Notes: a model not told the origin generated them from the sequence alone. Numbered from the stretch's first letter, positions 10,241 through 19,198 are shown. The stretch: 64,000 nt of DNA from Fibrobacteria bacterium (GCA_020633825.1 JACKCV010000002.1:62001-126000), one strand, 5' to 3'. Numbers and translations: made by a program.

Positions 10241-10818
10241 CTCTTCTCGCCGGAATCCTCGTCCTGCTGGCCTCCTGGGGCGGCACCGGGCCGACCGCCC
10301 CCGCCGCACCTCCGGGGGCGACCGTCGCCGCCGGGACCCTCGGAGGCGTCCTGGGGGCCGGTGCCCGGCTCTCCTGGGAGTCCAATCCACGACAGGATCT
10401 GTCGACACGCATGGATCTCCACATGGTCGCCCGTCCGGTGCCTCGCTTGTTCGGCACGGCGGCCTGGGGACGGTCGGAGCTCGCGCGCGGAGGCGGCGGA
10501 TTCCCGGAGTCCACGGTGGTTTCCACGCGATGGGAGATCGGTGCCGCGGTGGTCGTGGTGCAGGGCGAAGGCTCCGGGTACCTGCCGGTGGTGTGGCGGC
10601 GCACGAGCGAAAAGGACGACCGACGGGGCGACACCCGATGGAGCAGCTGGGGTCTGGGAGCCGGGGCATTGTTCCCGGTTCGCCATCCCGTGTGGGTTCG
10701 TGCGGAAGGCCTGTGGATGATGGACGATCGCCACGAGGACCCCGTCCGTGGCGTCGACCGGGCGCTGGAGCGCTCGGGACTCGAATTGGGCCTGGGTTTC
10801 CTGGTGTTCCTTTTTTGA
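10237..10818 (+). CDS. Small secreted or outer-membrane protein of unknown function
   Basis: A 193-residue protein. It begins with a hydrophobic segment (LLAGILVLLASWGG) that works as a signal peptide. Short beta-type strands follow and the protein ends in LGLGFLVFLF, an aromatic-ended strand typical of outer-membrane barrels. No family is recognised. The ATG at 10237 overlaps the rsgA stop (ATGA), which decides the start and suggests coupled translation. Confidence 0.7.
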   Translation: MTLLAGILVLLASWGGTGPTAPAAPPGATVAAGTLGGVLGAGARLSWESNPRQDLSTRMDLHMVARPVPRLFGTAAWGRSELARGGGGFPESTVVSTRWEIGAAVVVVQGEGSGYLPVVWRRTSEKDDRRGDTRWSSWGLGAGALFPVRHPVWVRAEGLWMMDDRHEDPVRGVDRALERSGLELGLGFLVFLF

Positions 10819-10924
10819 ACGCGCGATCCACGGGGACGGGCACCGGTTCCGGGGCCGTCTTCCCGTCGACGTTCGATTCCCGAGCCGGGAGGAGGATCCT
10901 TTCGCCTGCACGGGAAGGCGTCCC

Positions 10925-11719
10925 GTGCTGCTGACGCTGCTCCGAGTGGGCCTGTCCCCCTTCCTGGTCGCCGGGGCGTCCTTGGCCAGCCGTCGTTGGG
11001 GGCATGCCGTGGGCGGGTGGTTGGCGGGGTTTCCCTTCGTGGCCGGTCCCATCCTGCTGGTGATCGGGATGGAGCACGGGCCCCTCTTCGCCTCCGGTGC
11101 CGCGCGCACCGCCTTGTTGGGAATGGTCGCCCTCGTGGGATTCGCCGTGTGGTTCGCCTTGCTTTCCCGGCGAATCCACTGGATCTTCGCATTGGTCTCC
11201 GGATGGGGCGTCTACCTGGTCGCCGCTTGGGCCTTGTCCTTCCTCGATTTCGGGGTCGTTCCCAACATCCTGGCCGTGCTGGCCTCCCTCGCCGCAGGGG
11301 TCCGGGCGATCCCCTCGCTCGAGGAGGAAGCCGTCCCCCACGCTCGCATCCCGGCGCTGTGGGACATCTCCGCCAGGATGCTCGCCACCCTCGCTCTGGT
11401 GTGCGCGGTGACACTTTCCGCCGCCCACCTCGGGGCGGGGTGGAGCGGTCTCCTGACCCCATTCCCGGTGGCCACGACGGTCCTGTCCGTGTTCGCGCAC
11501 ATCACCGGGGGGCCATCGGCGGTGACGCGCTTCCTGAAGGGCTTCCTGCCTGGACTCGCGTCCTTGGCGGTCTTCTTCGCCCTGCTGGCCTGGTGGCTTC
11601 CCTCGATGGGGATGGAGGCCTTCGCCCTCTCCATCCTGGTGGCTTTCGCCGTCCATACGGGACTGGCTTCCTTGCGCCATCTGTCCAACCGGCAACCTCG
11701 CGAGGTTGCCGAGGGTTGA
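10925..11719 (+). CDS. Polytopic membrane protein with an internal repeat
   Basis: A 264-residue protein with about eight hydrophobic helices. Two halves look related: GGWLAGFPFVAGPILLVIG near the N-terminus and SGLLTPFPVATTVLSVF in the middle, each followed by a Gly-rich stretch. This resembles a duplicated GlpM-like unit; that is inference. The GTG at 10925 is chosen because GGGAAGG lies just upstream and the first helix follows at once; a longer frame would add a polar tail. It may be co-transcribed with rsgA. No function is known. Confidence 0.75.
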   Translation: MLLTLLRVGLSPFLVAGASLASRRWGHAVGGWLAGFPFVAGPILLVIGMEHGPLFASGAARTALLGMVALVGFAVWFALLSRRIHWIFALVSGWGVYLVAAWALSFLDFGVVPNILAVLASLAAGVRAIPSLEEEAVPHARIPALWDISARMLATLALVCAVTLSAAHLGAGWSGLLTPFPVATTVLSVFAHITGGPSAVTRFLKGFLPGLASLAVFFALLAWWLPSMGMEAFALSILVAFAVHTGLASLRHLSNRQPREVAEG

Positions 11720-11743
11720 ATCGAGCGCGGAGCGGTCAGCGTC

Positions 11744-12385
11744 TCAAGGAGTCGGATCCGCGGGGGACTCGAGGAGGAGGGCGGCCTGGAGGGATTGGAG
11801 CCGGCGGGCCCCCTTGTATCGCTTCCGGTAGTAGGTCTCGCTGAACCGGGATATGGTGACCCCGGAACTCACGCTGGCATGCACGAACGATTCGCCGTCG
11901 AGGGCGAGTCCGACGTGGCCGATGCGTTGCCAGCCGCTGGAGAAGAACACGAGGTCTCCCGGGCGGATCTCCTCCCGTGGGATGGCCCGGCCTTGCTTCC
12001 AATAGGCGGAGGAGGTGCGGCCATCGATGCGAACACCGAACCCATCCAGCATCTTCTTGACGAAGCCGGAGCAATCGAAGCTTCCCGGACCATTCCCCCC
12101 CGATTGGTAACGGGTTCCCAGCCAGGGGCGGGATGCCATTTCCAGCCGCCGGCGAGCGAAGGCGGAATCCTCCTCGTCGGGGGGAGTCTCGCCCATGGAG
12201 GGAAAAACGTATTCCGGGGCAGGGGAATCGCTCGGGTTCCAACCTTCCGGTGCGGGGCGGTCGGCCAACAAGCGATCGAGCTCCGGGTCCCCCGTCCCGG
12301 AAGCCATCTCCGGAAAGGACGTCGACGGTGCCGCCCCGGCCACCGCGATGGCACCGAGGAGCAGGAGCGTCGACGACCGGATCAC
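11744..12385 (-). CDS. NlpC/P60 family peptidoglycan endopeptidase
   Basis: A 213-residue secreted cell-wall hydrolase. A signal peptide (VIRSSTLLLLGAIAVAGAAP) is followed by a ~60-residue spacer and an NlpC/P60 domain. The catalytic Cys is in FDCSGFVKKM, the His in IGHVGLALDG and the third polar residue is the His in SFVHAS. Such enzymes cut the D-Glu-diaminopimelate link of stem peptides. The GTG at 12385 overlaps the gatA stop by four bases (GTGA), so it is the last gene of the 16.4-11.7 kb operon. Confidence 0.9.
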   Translation of the reverse strand: MIRSSTLLLLGAIAVAGAAPSTSFPEMASGTGDPELDRLLADRPAPEGWNPSDSPAPEYVFPSMGETPPDEEDSAFARRRLEMASRPWLGTRYQSGGNGPGSFDCSGFVKKMLDGFGVRIDGRTSSAYWKQGRAIPREEIRPGDLVFFSSGWQRIGHVGLALDGESFVHASVSSGVTISRFSETYYRKRYKGARRLQSLQAALLLESPADPTP

Positions 12386-13800
12386 CCCGCGCTCTCGAGC
12401 GCCTTGCCGGCGCGCAGAAGGAGGTCTTCCCGGAAGGCGGGGCCGATCAGTTGCAATCCGACGGGAAGGCCTTCCACGGGCGCCACGGGGACGACAAGGC
12501 CCGGCAATCCTGCGAGATTGACGGCGATGGTGTCGATGTCCGAGAGGTACATGGCCAGGGGGTCGTCCATCTTCTCGCCGATCTTCCAGGCCGTGGTGGG
12601 GGCGGTGGGGGTGGCGAGGAGATCGCACTGGGCGAAGGCTTCCTGGAACTCCCGGCGGATGAGTTCGCGGACCCGTTGGGCCTTGGCGTAGTAGGCGTCG
12701 TAGTATCCCGCCGAGAGCACGAAGGTGCCGATCAGGATGCGACGTCGGACTTCCTCGCCGAAGAGGCTCGTCCGGGTCCGGGAGTACATGTCCAGGAGGG
12801 TGCGCGCGTCCTTGTCCCGCCCGGTGTAGCGGACGCCGTCGAAGCGGCTGAGATTGGAGCTGGCCTCGGCCATGGCGATCACGTAGTAGGCGGAGATGGC
12901 ATGCCGGGTCGAGGGAAGTTGCACGGGAACGATGGTGGCTCCCGCCGCGCGCAATTTGGCGACGCCTTCCTCCAGGGAGGCCCGGACACCCGCGTCGAGC
13001 CCCTCCCCCCAGTACTCGGCGGGGATGCCGATGCGCAATCCCTGCACGCCTTCGCCGAGGGAGGCGAGATGGTCGGGCACGGGTGTGGTCGCGGAGGTGT
13101 TGTCGTGGACATCGTGTCCGGAGATCAGATCCAGCAGGAGGGCGGCATCCTCGACGCTGTTGGCGAACAGTCCGATCTGGTCGAGGGAGGAGGCGTAGGC
13201 GACCAGACCATAGCGGGAGACGCGGCCGTAGGTCGGTTTCAGACCCACGACACCGCAGAAGCTCGCGGGCTGACGGATGGAGCCACCGGTGTCGGAGCCC
13301 AGGGAAACGGGGACGATGCCCGAGGCGACGGCGACGGCGGAGCCCCCCGAGGAGCCTCCGGGGACGCGTTCGGGATCGACCGGGTTGCGCACGACGCCGA
13401 AGGCGTTGGTTCCGCTGGTCGAGCCCATGGCGAACTCGTCCTGCGACGTCTTGCCGATGACGATGGCACCGGCATCTTCCAGGCGCTGGACCACGGTGGC
13501 CGTGTAGGGGGGGATGAAATCCTGCAGGATGCGGGATCCGCAGGTGGTGCGCATTCCTTTGGTGCAGAGATTGTCCTTGACGGCCACGGGGATGCCCCAG
13601 AGCGGTCCTTTGGCCTCCCCGCGCGCTTGGGCGAGATCGAGGGTCCGCGCGCGCTCGAGGGCGCCTTCGCGATCCAGGGTGTTGAACGCGCCCAGGGTGG
13701 AGGCCTGGGCACGGTCCAGGGAGGCACGGACGAGGTCTTCGCTGGTTCCGCCTTCGCTGAGGATCCTGCGGGCTTCGACCAGGGTGTTGGGGAGACTCAT
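12382..13800 (-). CDS. gatA: Glutamyl-tRNA(Gln)/aspartyl-tRNA(Asn) amidotransferase subunit A
   Basis: A 472-residue amidase-signature enzyme, full length for GatA. The Ser-cis-Ser-Lys triad is visible: Lys in VAVKDN near residue 71, the Gly/Ser-rich loop PGGSSGGSAVAVA near 148, and the nucleophile Ser in DTGGSIRQP near 171. In the GatCAB complex it releases ammonia from glutamine to amidate misacylated Glu-tRNA(Gln) or Asp-tRNA(Asn). AGGAG lies upstream of the ATG. gatB and gatC are not in this window, so they must be elsewhere. The NxAGxPG region (NLAGLPGLVVP) fits GatA rather than a general amidase. Confidence 0.95.
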   Translation of the reverse strand: MSLPNTLVEARRILSEGGTSEDLVRASLDRAQASTLGAFNTLDREGALERARTLDLAQARGEAKGPLWGIPVAVKDNLCTKGMRTTCGSRILQDFIPPYTATVVQRLEDAGAIVIGKTSQDEFAMGSTSGTNAFGVVRNPVDPERVPGGSSGGSAVAVASGIVPVSLGSDTGGSIRQPASFCGVVGLKPTYGRVSRYGLVAYASSLDQIGLFANSVEDAALLLDLISGHDVHDNTSATTPVPDHLASLGEGVQGLRIGIPAEYWGEGLDAGVRASLEEGVAKLRAAGATIVPVQLPSTRHAISAYYVIAMAEASSNLSRFDGVRYTGRDKDARTLLDMYSRTRTSLFGEEVRRRILIGTFVLSAGYYDAYYAKAQRVRELIRREFQEAFAQCDLLATPTAPTTAWKIGEKMDDPLAMYLSDIDTIAVNLAGLPGLVVPVAPVEGLPVGLQLIGPAFREDLLLRAGKALESAG

Positions 13801-13852
13801 CTCATGACTCCTGCTGCTGCTGGAAAGGGGGGCTTCGTGGAGGCCCGAACGA

Positions 13853-14173
13853 TTACCTGGACCACTTCTCGAGGTACCAGGCCAGGATCAAGCCCGGAAG
13901 GCAACCAAGATTCATCTTGATGGCCACGCCCAGGCGGAATTTGAGGATCAGGAGATCGACGACGGTTTCCGACCCGGGGGTCATCCCGAAACCGACATCG
14001 ATGGCGAGGAACTTCGCGAACAGCAGATACACCACGTTCTCGCGGCCCACACCGAAGGCCTCCCCGATCAGGGCGGCCCCCTGGGCGAGGAGTTCGGCGA
14101 AATACCCGCCGAGGACCAGGCCCATGATCAGAAACAGCGCGATTCGACCCGTTCGGGGTGTCGTGGTGGTCAC
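13853..14173 (-). CDS. DUF4321 family membrane protein
   Basis: A 106-residue protein with two or three hydrophobic segments: LFLIMGLVLGGYFAELLAQG, VVYLLFAKFLAIDVGFG, and MNLGCLPGLILAWYLEKW. The pattern of an N-terminal Gly-rich helix, a central VDLLILKFRLGVAIKMNL stretch and a final Gly-containing helix fits DUF4321, of unknown function. Start is GTG, six bases after the stop of the upstream lipoprotein gene, so the two are co-transcribed. Confidence 0.75.
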   Translation of the reverse strand: MTTTTPRTGRIALFLIMGLVLGGYFAELLAQGAALIGEAFGVGRENVVYLLFAKFLAIDVGFGMTPGSETVVDLLILKFRLGVAIKMNLGCLPGLILAWYLEKWSR

Positions 14174-14179
14174 CGAGGA

Positions 14180-16435
14180 TTACTTCTTCGCGGGGACCGC
14201 GGCGGCAGGAGCCGCCTTGGCGGAGGATTTCTTCGCCGTGGAGACCGGAGCCGCGGGAGCTTCGGGAGCCTTGGTCGCCGGAGCCAGGCTGTCGGAAACG
14301 GCCCCGGTGGAATCGAGGTCGTCGAACTTCGGCATCAAGGCGCCGCCGGATTCGATGTTGCGGATCATCCAGTCGGCGTCGTCGGCGAGGTCGCACTTGG
14401 GGTAGTCCGCGAGGACCTTGCGGAACTCCTGCAACGCGATCTTGTCGAGCTTGAGGTATTCGCTGTAGGTGAACGCGATCATGAAGCGCGCCTTGTAGGC
14501 CTCGCTGCTGGCGGGGAACCGGGAAAGCACCGCGCGGTAGCGCGACAGGGAGCGCGGGAAGGACTGCTGCTCTCCGTAGAGCTGCCCCAGCTGGAACAGG
14601 GCCTGGGCGCGCAGGGAGTCCGGCGCCTTGGCATCCGACTCGATGGATTCGTACAGGGCCTGGGCAGGTGCGAGTTGGCGGCGATCATGGAGGGCGCGCG
14701 CGGAGTCCATCCGGACGGCCGCGGAGAGGGGAGGTTGATTCCCGGGGGCGGCGGGAGCCAGCTTGAGTCCGACCTTGGCGCGCAGGACGGAATCCTGCTT
14801 CTCGTGACCGATCTTGTCCAGGTCGGAACGGACGTCGCGGAACAGTTCGGGCAGGACGCTGTCGATGGCCTGGAAGGAGGAATCCGTCCGGTATTTGTCC
14901 ATTTCCTCAGCGAAGCGGCCTTCGAGGAAACGGGAGGGCATCACCGCCAGGCGGGCGCCGTCGCGGTTGACCCCGGCGGTGTCGAGCCAGGTGTCCGCAC
15001 GGAACCTGGGGGACCAGGCCGCGAGGGCGGAATCGATGGTCTTCTTGGGCAGTCCGAAGGTTTCGAAGGCAGGGGTCCGACTCCACTCCTGGGCCCAGAA
15101 GACGTTCTCCTTGTCCCGCAGGGAGGTCTGGATCTCGGGTCGGGAGGCGAGTCCGGATTCCTCGGCGGCACGGGCGACCACGGCCCACAACGTCATGAAA
15201 TCGATCACGCGCTGCGGGGGGTACTGCCGCTTCATGTGCGCGGGGATTTCCTGGTAGAGCAGGTCGAGGTCGGCCTGGGTCGCCACGACGCCCTTGTCCC
15301 AGGTCACCAGCGCCGCGGAGGGGGCGGGGGTCCAGGGGTTCTCCCGGGTGTAGGTGGTCAGGACTTCCTCGCGGGAGTCTTCGAAGCTGCGGACCTTGCC
15401 GGAGTCGACGCCGTTGATCCAGAATGCGACCCAGAGGGTGTCGTTGATCTTGAGCGGAGAGACCAGGCCCAGGCGGGGAGGGTCCAGTTCATTGAACAAT
15501 TGGGGAACCATTCCCAGCCCGTAGGGGATGGCGAACTGGCGCTTGACGCGTCCGAGGTCGCCTTTGGGAGCTGCCACGGGTGTACCGACGGGGAACTTCG
15601 AGGAAAGTGCCTGGAAGGCCTCGACCGTTTGGACGGAGGCCAGGGCCTTGGACAGGGACGCGGAGTCCTTGGAGCCCAGGGCCTTCATGTGGAAGATCGC
15701 GGGGGAAAGGAATTGTCCGGCTTTGACGGCCTTCTGGTAGGCGGCTCGAAGCGAGTCCTCGGAGGGTGCCGGGCGTTCCGGGAAGGCGACCTTGAGACCG
15801 TACTTCTCCTTCATCATGTCCGGGAAGGCCTTGGTCAAGGCCATGGACTTCTCCCGCAACACGGAGGACTCCAGTTGGGTGCGCACCGAGTCCAGCGGAA
15901 GCTGGACCGAATCCCGCACGAAGTGCTCCTTGCGGGCTTCGTAGAGGGAGTCGATGTTCGATCCCTGCAAGGCGATCGTCCGAGCCGCCGTGGCGCGGGC
16001 CGAGTCGGCCGGGACATTGGCGAACTTCGAGGCGTTCTGCTTGAGATACCGGGCGATGGTGGTGTCGTCGACGCCGTACTGGCCATCGATCACTTCGGTC
16101 CTGTAGTGTTCGGCCAGGATGCGCAGCCGGACCGACGCCCAACGCTTCTGGGCCATGGAATCGGCGGTGAGACCTTCGAGCGCCGCGGCACGCGCGTGGA
16201 GCTTGAAGTTCAGGTATTCCTGGAAGGCGCGCGCTTCCTCGCCGGCTTCGGGGTTTTCGGGGATCCTGCTCGACTTCTTCCAAAGGTCCCAATCGCCGCG
16301 GGTGATGCGCCCGCCCTGGAATACGGCGAGGTCGTCGGCACCGAGCTTGGGGACCGGGGATTTGGGCTGAGTTCCCGCGCACCCTGCGATGGCAAGAAGT
16401 GCACCGGTGGCTAGAGCAAGATTCTTCGTCCGCAT
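14180..16435 (-). CDS. Parvulin-like peptidyl-prolyl isomerase lipoprotein with C-terminal TPRs
   Basis: A 751-residue lipoprotein (lipobox LLAIAGC, Cys at residue 19). A SurA/PrsA-like helical region is followed by a parvulin-type segment (FLSPAIFHMKAL ... KGDLGRVKRQF ... LVSPLKINDTLWVAFWING). A second SurA-like helical segment comes next, then at ~620-705 TPR-like repeats of the BamD/YbgF kind (LFQLGQLYGEQQSFPRSLSR, FMIAFTYSEYLKLDKIALQEF). The tail is Ala/Lys/Pro-rich. It is probably a periplasmic folding factor for outer-membrane proteins. It heads the operon with DUF4321, gatA and NlpC/P60. AAAGGGG precedes the ATG. Confidence 0.85.
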   Translation of the reverse strand: MRTKNLALATGALLAIAGCAGTQPKSPVPKLGADDLAVFQGGRITRGDWDLWKKSSRIPENPEAGEEARAFQEYLNFKLHARAAALEGLTADSMAQKRWASVRLRILAEHYRTEVIDGQYGVDDTTIARYLKQNASKFANVPADSARATAARTIALQGSNIDSLYEARKEHFVRDSVQLPLDSVRTQLESSVLREKSMALTKAFPDMMKEKYGLKVAFPERPAPSEDSLRAAYQKAVKAGQFLSPAIFHMKALGSKDSASLSKALASVQTVEAFQALSSKFPVGTPVAAPKGDLGRVKRQFAIPYGLGMVPQLFNELDPPRLGLVSPLKINDTLWVAFWINGVDSGKVRSFEDSREEVLTTYTRENPWTPAPSAALVTWDKGVVATQADLDLLYQEIPAHMKRQYPPQRVIDFMTLWAVVARAAEESGLASRPEIQTSLRDKENVFWAQEWSRTPAFETFGLPKKTIDSALAAWSPRFRADTWLDTAGVNRDGARLAVMPSRFLEGRFAEEMDKYRTDSSFQAIDSVLPELFRDVRSDLDKIGHEKQDSVLRAKVGLKLAPAAPGNQPPLSAAVRMDSARALHDRRQLAPAQALYESIESDAKAPDSLRAQALFQLGQLYGEQQSFPRSLSRYRAVLSRFPASSEAYKARFMIAFTYSEYLKLDKIALQEFRKVLADYPKCDLADDADWMIRNIESGGALMPKFDDLDSTGAVSDSLAPATKAPEAPAAPVSTAKKSSAKAAPAAAVPAKK

Positions 16436-16485
16436 GGTTCCCCTTTGGGGTGTGGGTGATGGGTCTTTGAAAAAGCCGGGTTCGA

Positions 16486-16492
16486 TAAACTA
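16486..16492 (-). promoter_or_regulatory. Candidate promoter box TAGTTTA
   Basis: TAGTTTA lies about 50 bases before the parvulin/TPR lipoprotein start, leaving a leader with an AAAGGGG ribosome site. Confidence 0.3.
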
Positions 16493-16556
16493 GCCACAAC
16501 CCCGGTGCGGGGGCAATCCCGCGAACGGATCCTCCGCGAATCCCTGTGGAAGAGGC

Positions 16557-16910
16557 CTACAAGGCTGCGATGGCTTCTTCGAGGGTGTCGTGGATCTCCA
16601 GAAGGGATGTGGCCCCGATGATTTCGATGATTTCGAAGACGGAGGACGAAATCCTGCAAAGTCGGAAGGAACCGCCGCGTTCACGAGCGGTGCGGCTGAA
16701 ATGGAGGATCACTCCCAATCCGGTGCTGTTGACGTATTGGAGCGACTCGAGGTCGGCCACCAGGTGGCGGACACCTCCATCGAACAGGGAAGTGACCTCT
16801 TCGAGAGCACTTTCCACCGACGACGCATCGAATTCCCCCTCCATCCGGAGGATCTTGGCATCCGTTCGACCCGCGACGGGAAGCACCTTCAATTCCAGGG
16901 CATGGTTCAT
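16557..16910 (-). CDS. STAS-domain anti-sigma-factor antagonist
   Basis: A 117-residue single STAS domain of the SpoIIAA/RsbV type. The phosphorylation loop is DLESLQYVNSTGLGVIL with the conserved Ser near residue 62. Such proteins are phosphorylated by an anti-sigma kinase and dephosphorylated by a SpoIIE-type phosphatase; the next gene upstream on the same strand encodes such a phosphatase, 106 bases away. The ATG at 16910 has TATTTTG 15 bases ahead, counted from its T, so it may have its own promoter. The sigma factor or other partner is not in the window. Confidence 0.92.
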   Translation of the reverse strand: MNHALELKVLPVAGRTDAKILRMEGEFDASSVESALEEVTSLFDGGVRHLVADLESLQYVNSTGLGVILHFSRTARERGGSFRLCRISSSVFEIIEIIGATSLLEIHDTLEEAIAAL

Positions 16911-16918
16911 GGCTTTCC

Positions 16919-16925
16919 CAAAATA
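16919..16925 (-). promoter_or_regulatory. Candidate promoter box TATTTTG
   Basis: TATTTTG, close to the Bacteroidota -7 consensus TAnnTTTG, lies 15 bases before the STAS gene ATG at 16910 counted from its T. Confidence 0.4.
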
Positions 16926-17016
16926 GGCTCTTCCACCCCAAGATTCACGGCGGAATCCGGCGAAAAGCGTGATTGCCCCTTTCCTCCGATCCGCAGGGCC
17001 GGGGAGCGATTGGTGC

Positions 17017-18900
17017 TCAGACCACGCGAAGGACCAGCAAGGTGCGGTCGTCGTGGGCGGGTGCTCCGTCGCGGAATCTTTCCAGTTCCGCGATCAATCC
17101 CTCCAGGATTTCCTGCGCTGACCTGCCGTGGAGCTGACTCAAGCTCGTTTCGAGGCGCCCGATTCCCCAGGCCTCGCCGGCGGGATTGCGGCCCTCGCTG
17201 ACCCCATCGGTGAAAAGAAGGAGGGTGTCGCCCTGCGACAGTTGGATTCGCTTCTCCTCGCGAGCCGGCAACCGATCCCGGGCGATCCCCAGGGCCAGAC
17301 CCCCCGTCTTGATCCGGCTCACCGCGCCCGCGGAATTCACGAGGATCATGCTTTCGTGCCCGGCGCCGCACCAGGTGAGGCTTCGGTCGCGTCCATTCCA
17401 ACGAAGCAGGAGGAAGGTCATGAAGGTCAGCGGGCCAAGCTGGGGAACCAACTTCTCCTCGAGAGTCCGGACCAGGATGGAGGGGGATGTGTTGGGTTGC
17501 AGATCGACCAGGACGTGCAGGATGGTGCGGACGATGAGCATGATCATCCCCGGGCCCAGTCCCTTGCCGGAAACATCGCCGATGGCGCCCAGGAGACGAT
17601 CGTCCGAAAGCGGGATCAAGTCGACGTAGTCTCCGCCGACTTCCCGGGCCGGCAGCAGGCGCGATGCGATTTCCAGATTCAGGGTTTCGGGCATGGCCCT
17701 TGGGAGGAGGCCGCGCTGGATGCCTGCGGCGATCTCGAATTCCCGTGCGAGTCGGCTCTCTTCCTGGAGCTGATGGTAGACCGTGTCGTAGTGCAGGCTG
17801 AAGGCCGCCTGCATCCCGAGGAATTCCAGAAGCTGCCGGTCCCGGGGCCCGAAGCGAGGCAAGGACTCCCGCCCGGACACGGCCAGGAGCCCCAAGGTGC
17901 GGCCTCGCGTGCGGACGGGGACCGCGGCGATCGAGGAGACGTCCCAGGTGCGGAGCACGAAGGCGTCCGTCCGGGCATCGGGGTCGAGTTGCACGGCGTG
18001 CACGGCATCTTCGCCCATCCTCGAAAGGAGGATCTGGGCGGGGAGGTGGGAATCCTGCTTGCGCAGTTTGGCCAGGGCTCCTTCGGAGGCGACGCACACC
18101 AGCCTTCTGGAGGTGGTTCCGACCTCCGTGGGTGCTTCGTGGTAGAGGAAGATGGCGCCCCCGGTGGCGCTGGTGCTCTGGACGGCGAAGGCGAGGAGCG
18201 CTTGCAGGCGCTCGACCGGGATCGCTTCCTCGTCGGAGGTGCCGAGGGTGACGCTCGAGGCGAGAAGGTCCTTCAGGGCTTGGGGTTTGAGGGATTCCCG
18301 GGCGCGACTCAAGCGTTGGAGGGTCTCGCGGCGGATCATCCACATGGTGTCGAGGGCGACGGAGAGGACGGTGGCCGCCGAGAGTGGCAGGAGCATGCTC
18401 GGCATGACCATCGACCAGGCGAAGAAGCCGACGATCAGGGCGCGCAGGACACGCTGCCAGAGGGGGCCGGGCAACAGGCTCGCGTTGATCTCGTGGAGAC
18501 CGAAGAGGCTCGCCGCGCCGATGAGCAGAGGAAGGGAATGCTCCTGGCCGGGAAGGAACGCCGCCAATCCCAGAAGGAGGATGGAAGTGCCGGAGGAGAT
18601 CATCCGACGCTTGCGTCCCACCTCCCGATCGAGGGCCAGGGCGATCGATTCGGATTGGGCCAGACCGAGGAAGACGATCGCAGCGGCAATCCAGATGTGC
18701 TGCCGATGCGGAAACCAGGAAGCATTGTCGGCCTGGGCGGTCGCCTGCACCAGCAGTTGCAGAATGGCCAGGAGGGAGAGGGCGGCGACTTGGATCCACG
18801 ACCACCTCGTCCGCAGACCCGTCCCACCCACCATGAACAGCAGCAACGGCAGGGGGAGGAGCCAGATCGCCAACTGGAGGGCTTCGACATCCAGACTCAT
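17017..18900 (-). CDS. Membrane-bound GAF-SpoIIE serine phosphatase
   Basis: A 627-residue protein. Residues ~5-215 hold about seven hydrophobic helices. A GAF-like sensor domain spans ~245-400 (AVQSTSATGGAIFLYHE, SIAAVPVRTRGRTLGLLAVS). A PP2C/SpoIIE phosphatase domain spans ~430-627, with metal Asp residues in EVGGDYVD, GDVSGKG and LLLFTDGVSEGRN and a final DDRTLLVLRV. It should dephosphorylate an STAS antagonist; one is encoded 106 bases downstream. The ATG at 18900 overlaps the stop of the FlhB-like gene by four bases. Output could be a sigma factor or a phosphorylation switch acting on motility or envelope. Confidence 0.93.
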   Translation of the reverse strand: MSLDVEALQLAIWLLPLPLLLFMVGGTGLRTRWSWIQVAALSLLAILQLLVQATAQADNASWFPHRQHIWIAAAIVFLGLAQSESIALALDREVGRKRRMISSGTSILLLGLAAFLPGQEHSLPLLIGAASLFGLHEINASLLPGPLWQRVLRALIVGFFAWSMVMPSMLLPLSAATVLSVALDTMWMIRRETLQRLSRARESLKPQALKDLLASSVTLGTSDEEAIPVERLQALLAFAVQSTSATGGAIFLYHEAPTEVGTTSRRLVCVASEGALAKLRKQDSHLPAQILLSRMGEDAVHAVQLDPDARTDAFVLRTWDVSSIAAVPVRTRGRTLGLLAVSGRESLPRFGPRDRQLLEFLGMQAAFSLHYDTVYHQLQEESRLAREFEIAAGIQRGLLPRAMPETLNLEIASRLLPAREVGGDYVDLIPLSDDRLLGAIGDVSGKGLGPGMIMLIVRTILHVLVDLQPNTSPSILVRTLEEKLVPQLGPLTFMTFLLLRWNGRDRSLTWCGAGHESMILVNSAGAVSRIKTGGLALGIARDRLPAREEKRIQLSQGDTLLLFTDGVSEGRNPAGEAWGIGRLETSLSQLHGRSAQEILEGLIAELERFRDGAPAHDDRTLLVLRVV

Positions 18901-19193
18901 GCGGGAGTGGCTCGCGCGGTCGTGGGGCGGAGCCGGTGGACGAAGGCGATGACCTCCGCGACGGCCGCGTACAATTCCGGGGGGATGGAGCGATCCGTCC
19001 CCACCTTGTCGAGAGCCTCGGCGAGGTCGGCATCCTGATGGATCGGTACCTGGGCCTGCGCCGCGAGTTCGACGATGCGATCGGCCAGCAGACCCCTGCC
19101 CGTCGCGGTGACCACCGGAGCCACATCCTGGCCATGGCGGTACCGCATGGCCACGGCCACCCTGGAGCGGAGATCCTCGCGCGTGCGGGTCAT
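18897..19193 (-). CDS. Stand-alone FlhB C-terminal-domain protein (FlhX-like)
   Basis: A 98-residue protein matching only the cytoplasmic domain of FlhB/YscU, the substrate-specificity switch of flagellar and type III export. It keeps AVAMRYRHG, the APVVTATG strand, a helix with ADRIVELAAQAQVPIHQD and the end IPPELYAAVAEVIAFVHRL. The membrane part and the self-cleaving NPTH motif are absent, so it resembles the C-terminal cleavage product. Such short FlhB homologues can partly replace the FlhB tail in some bacteria. It is translationally coupled (ATGA) to the SpoIIE phosphatase. No other flagellar gene lies in the window. Confidence 0.85.
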   Translation of the reverse strand: MTRTREDLRSRVAVAMRYRHGQDVAPVVTATGRGLLADRIVELAAQAQVPIHQDADLAEALDKVGTDRSIPPELYAAVAEVIAFVHRLRPTTARATPA

Positions 19194-19198
19194 GGATC

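Noticed and set aside
12382..13800. GatA as a general amidase
   Set aside because: Length and motifs fit GatA closely, though gatB and gatC are absent here.
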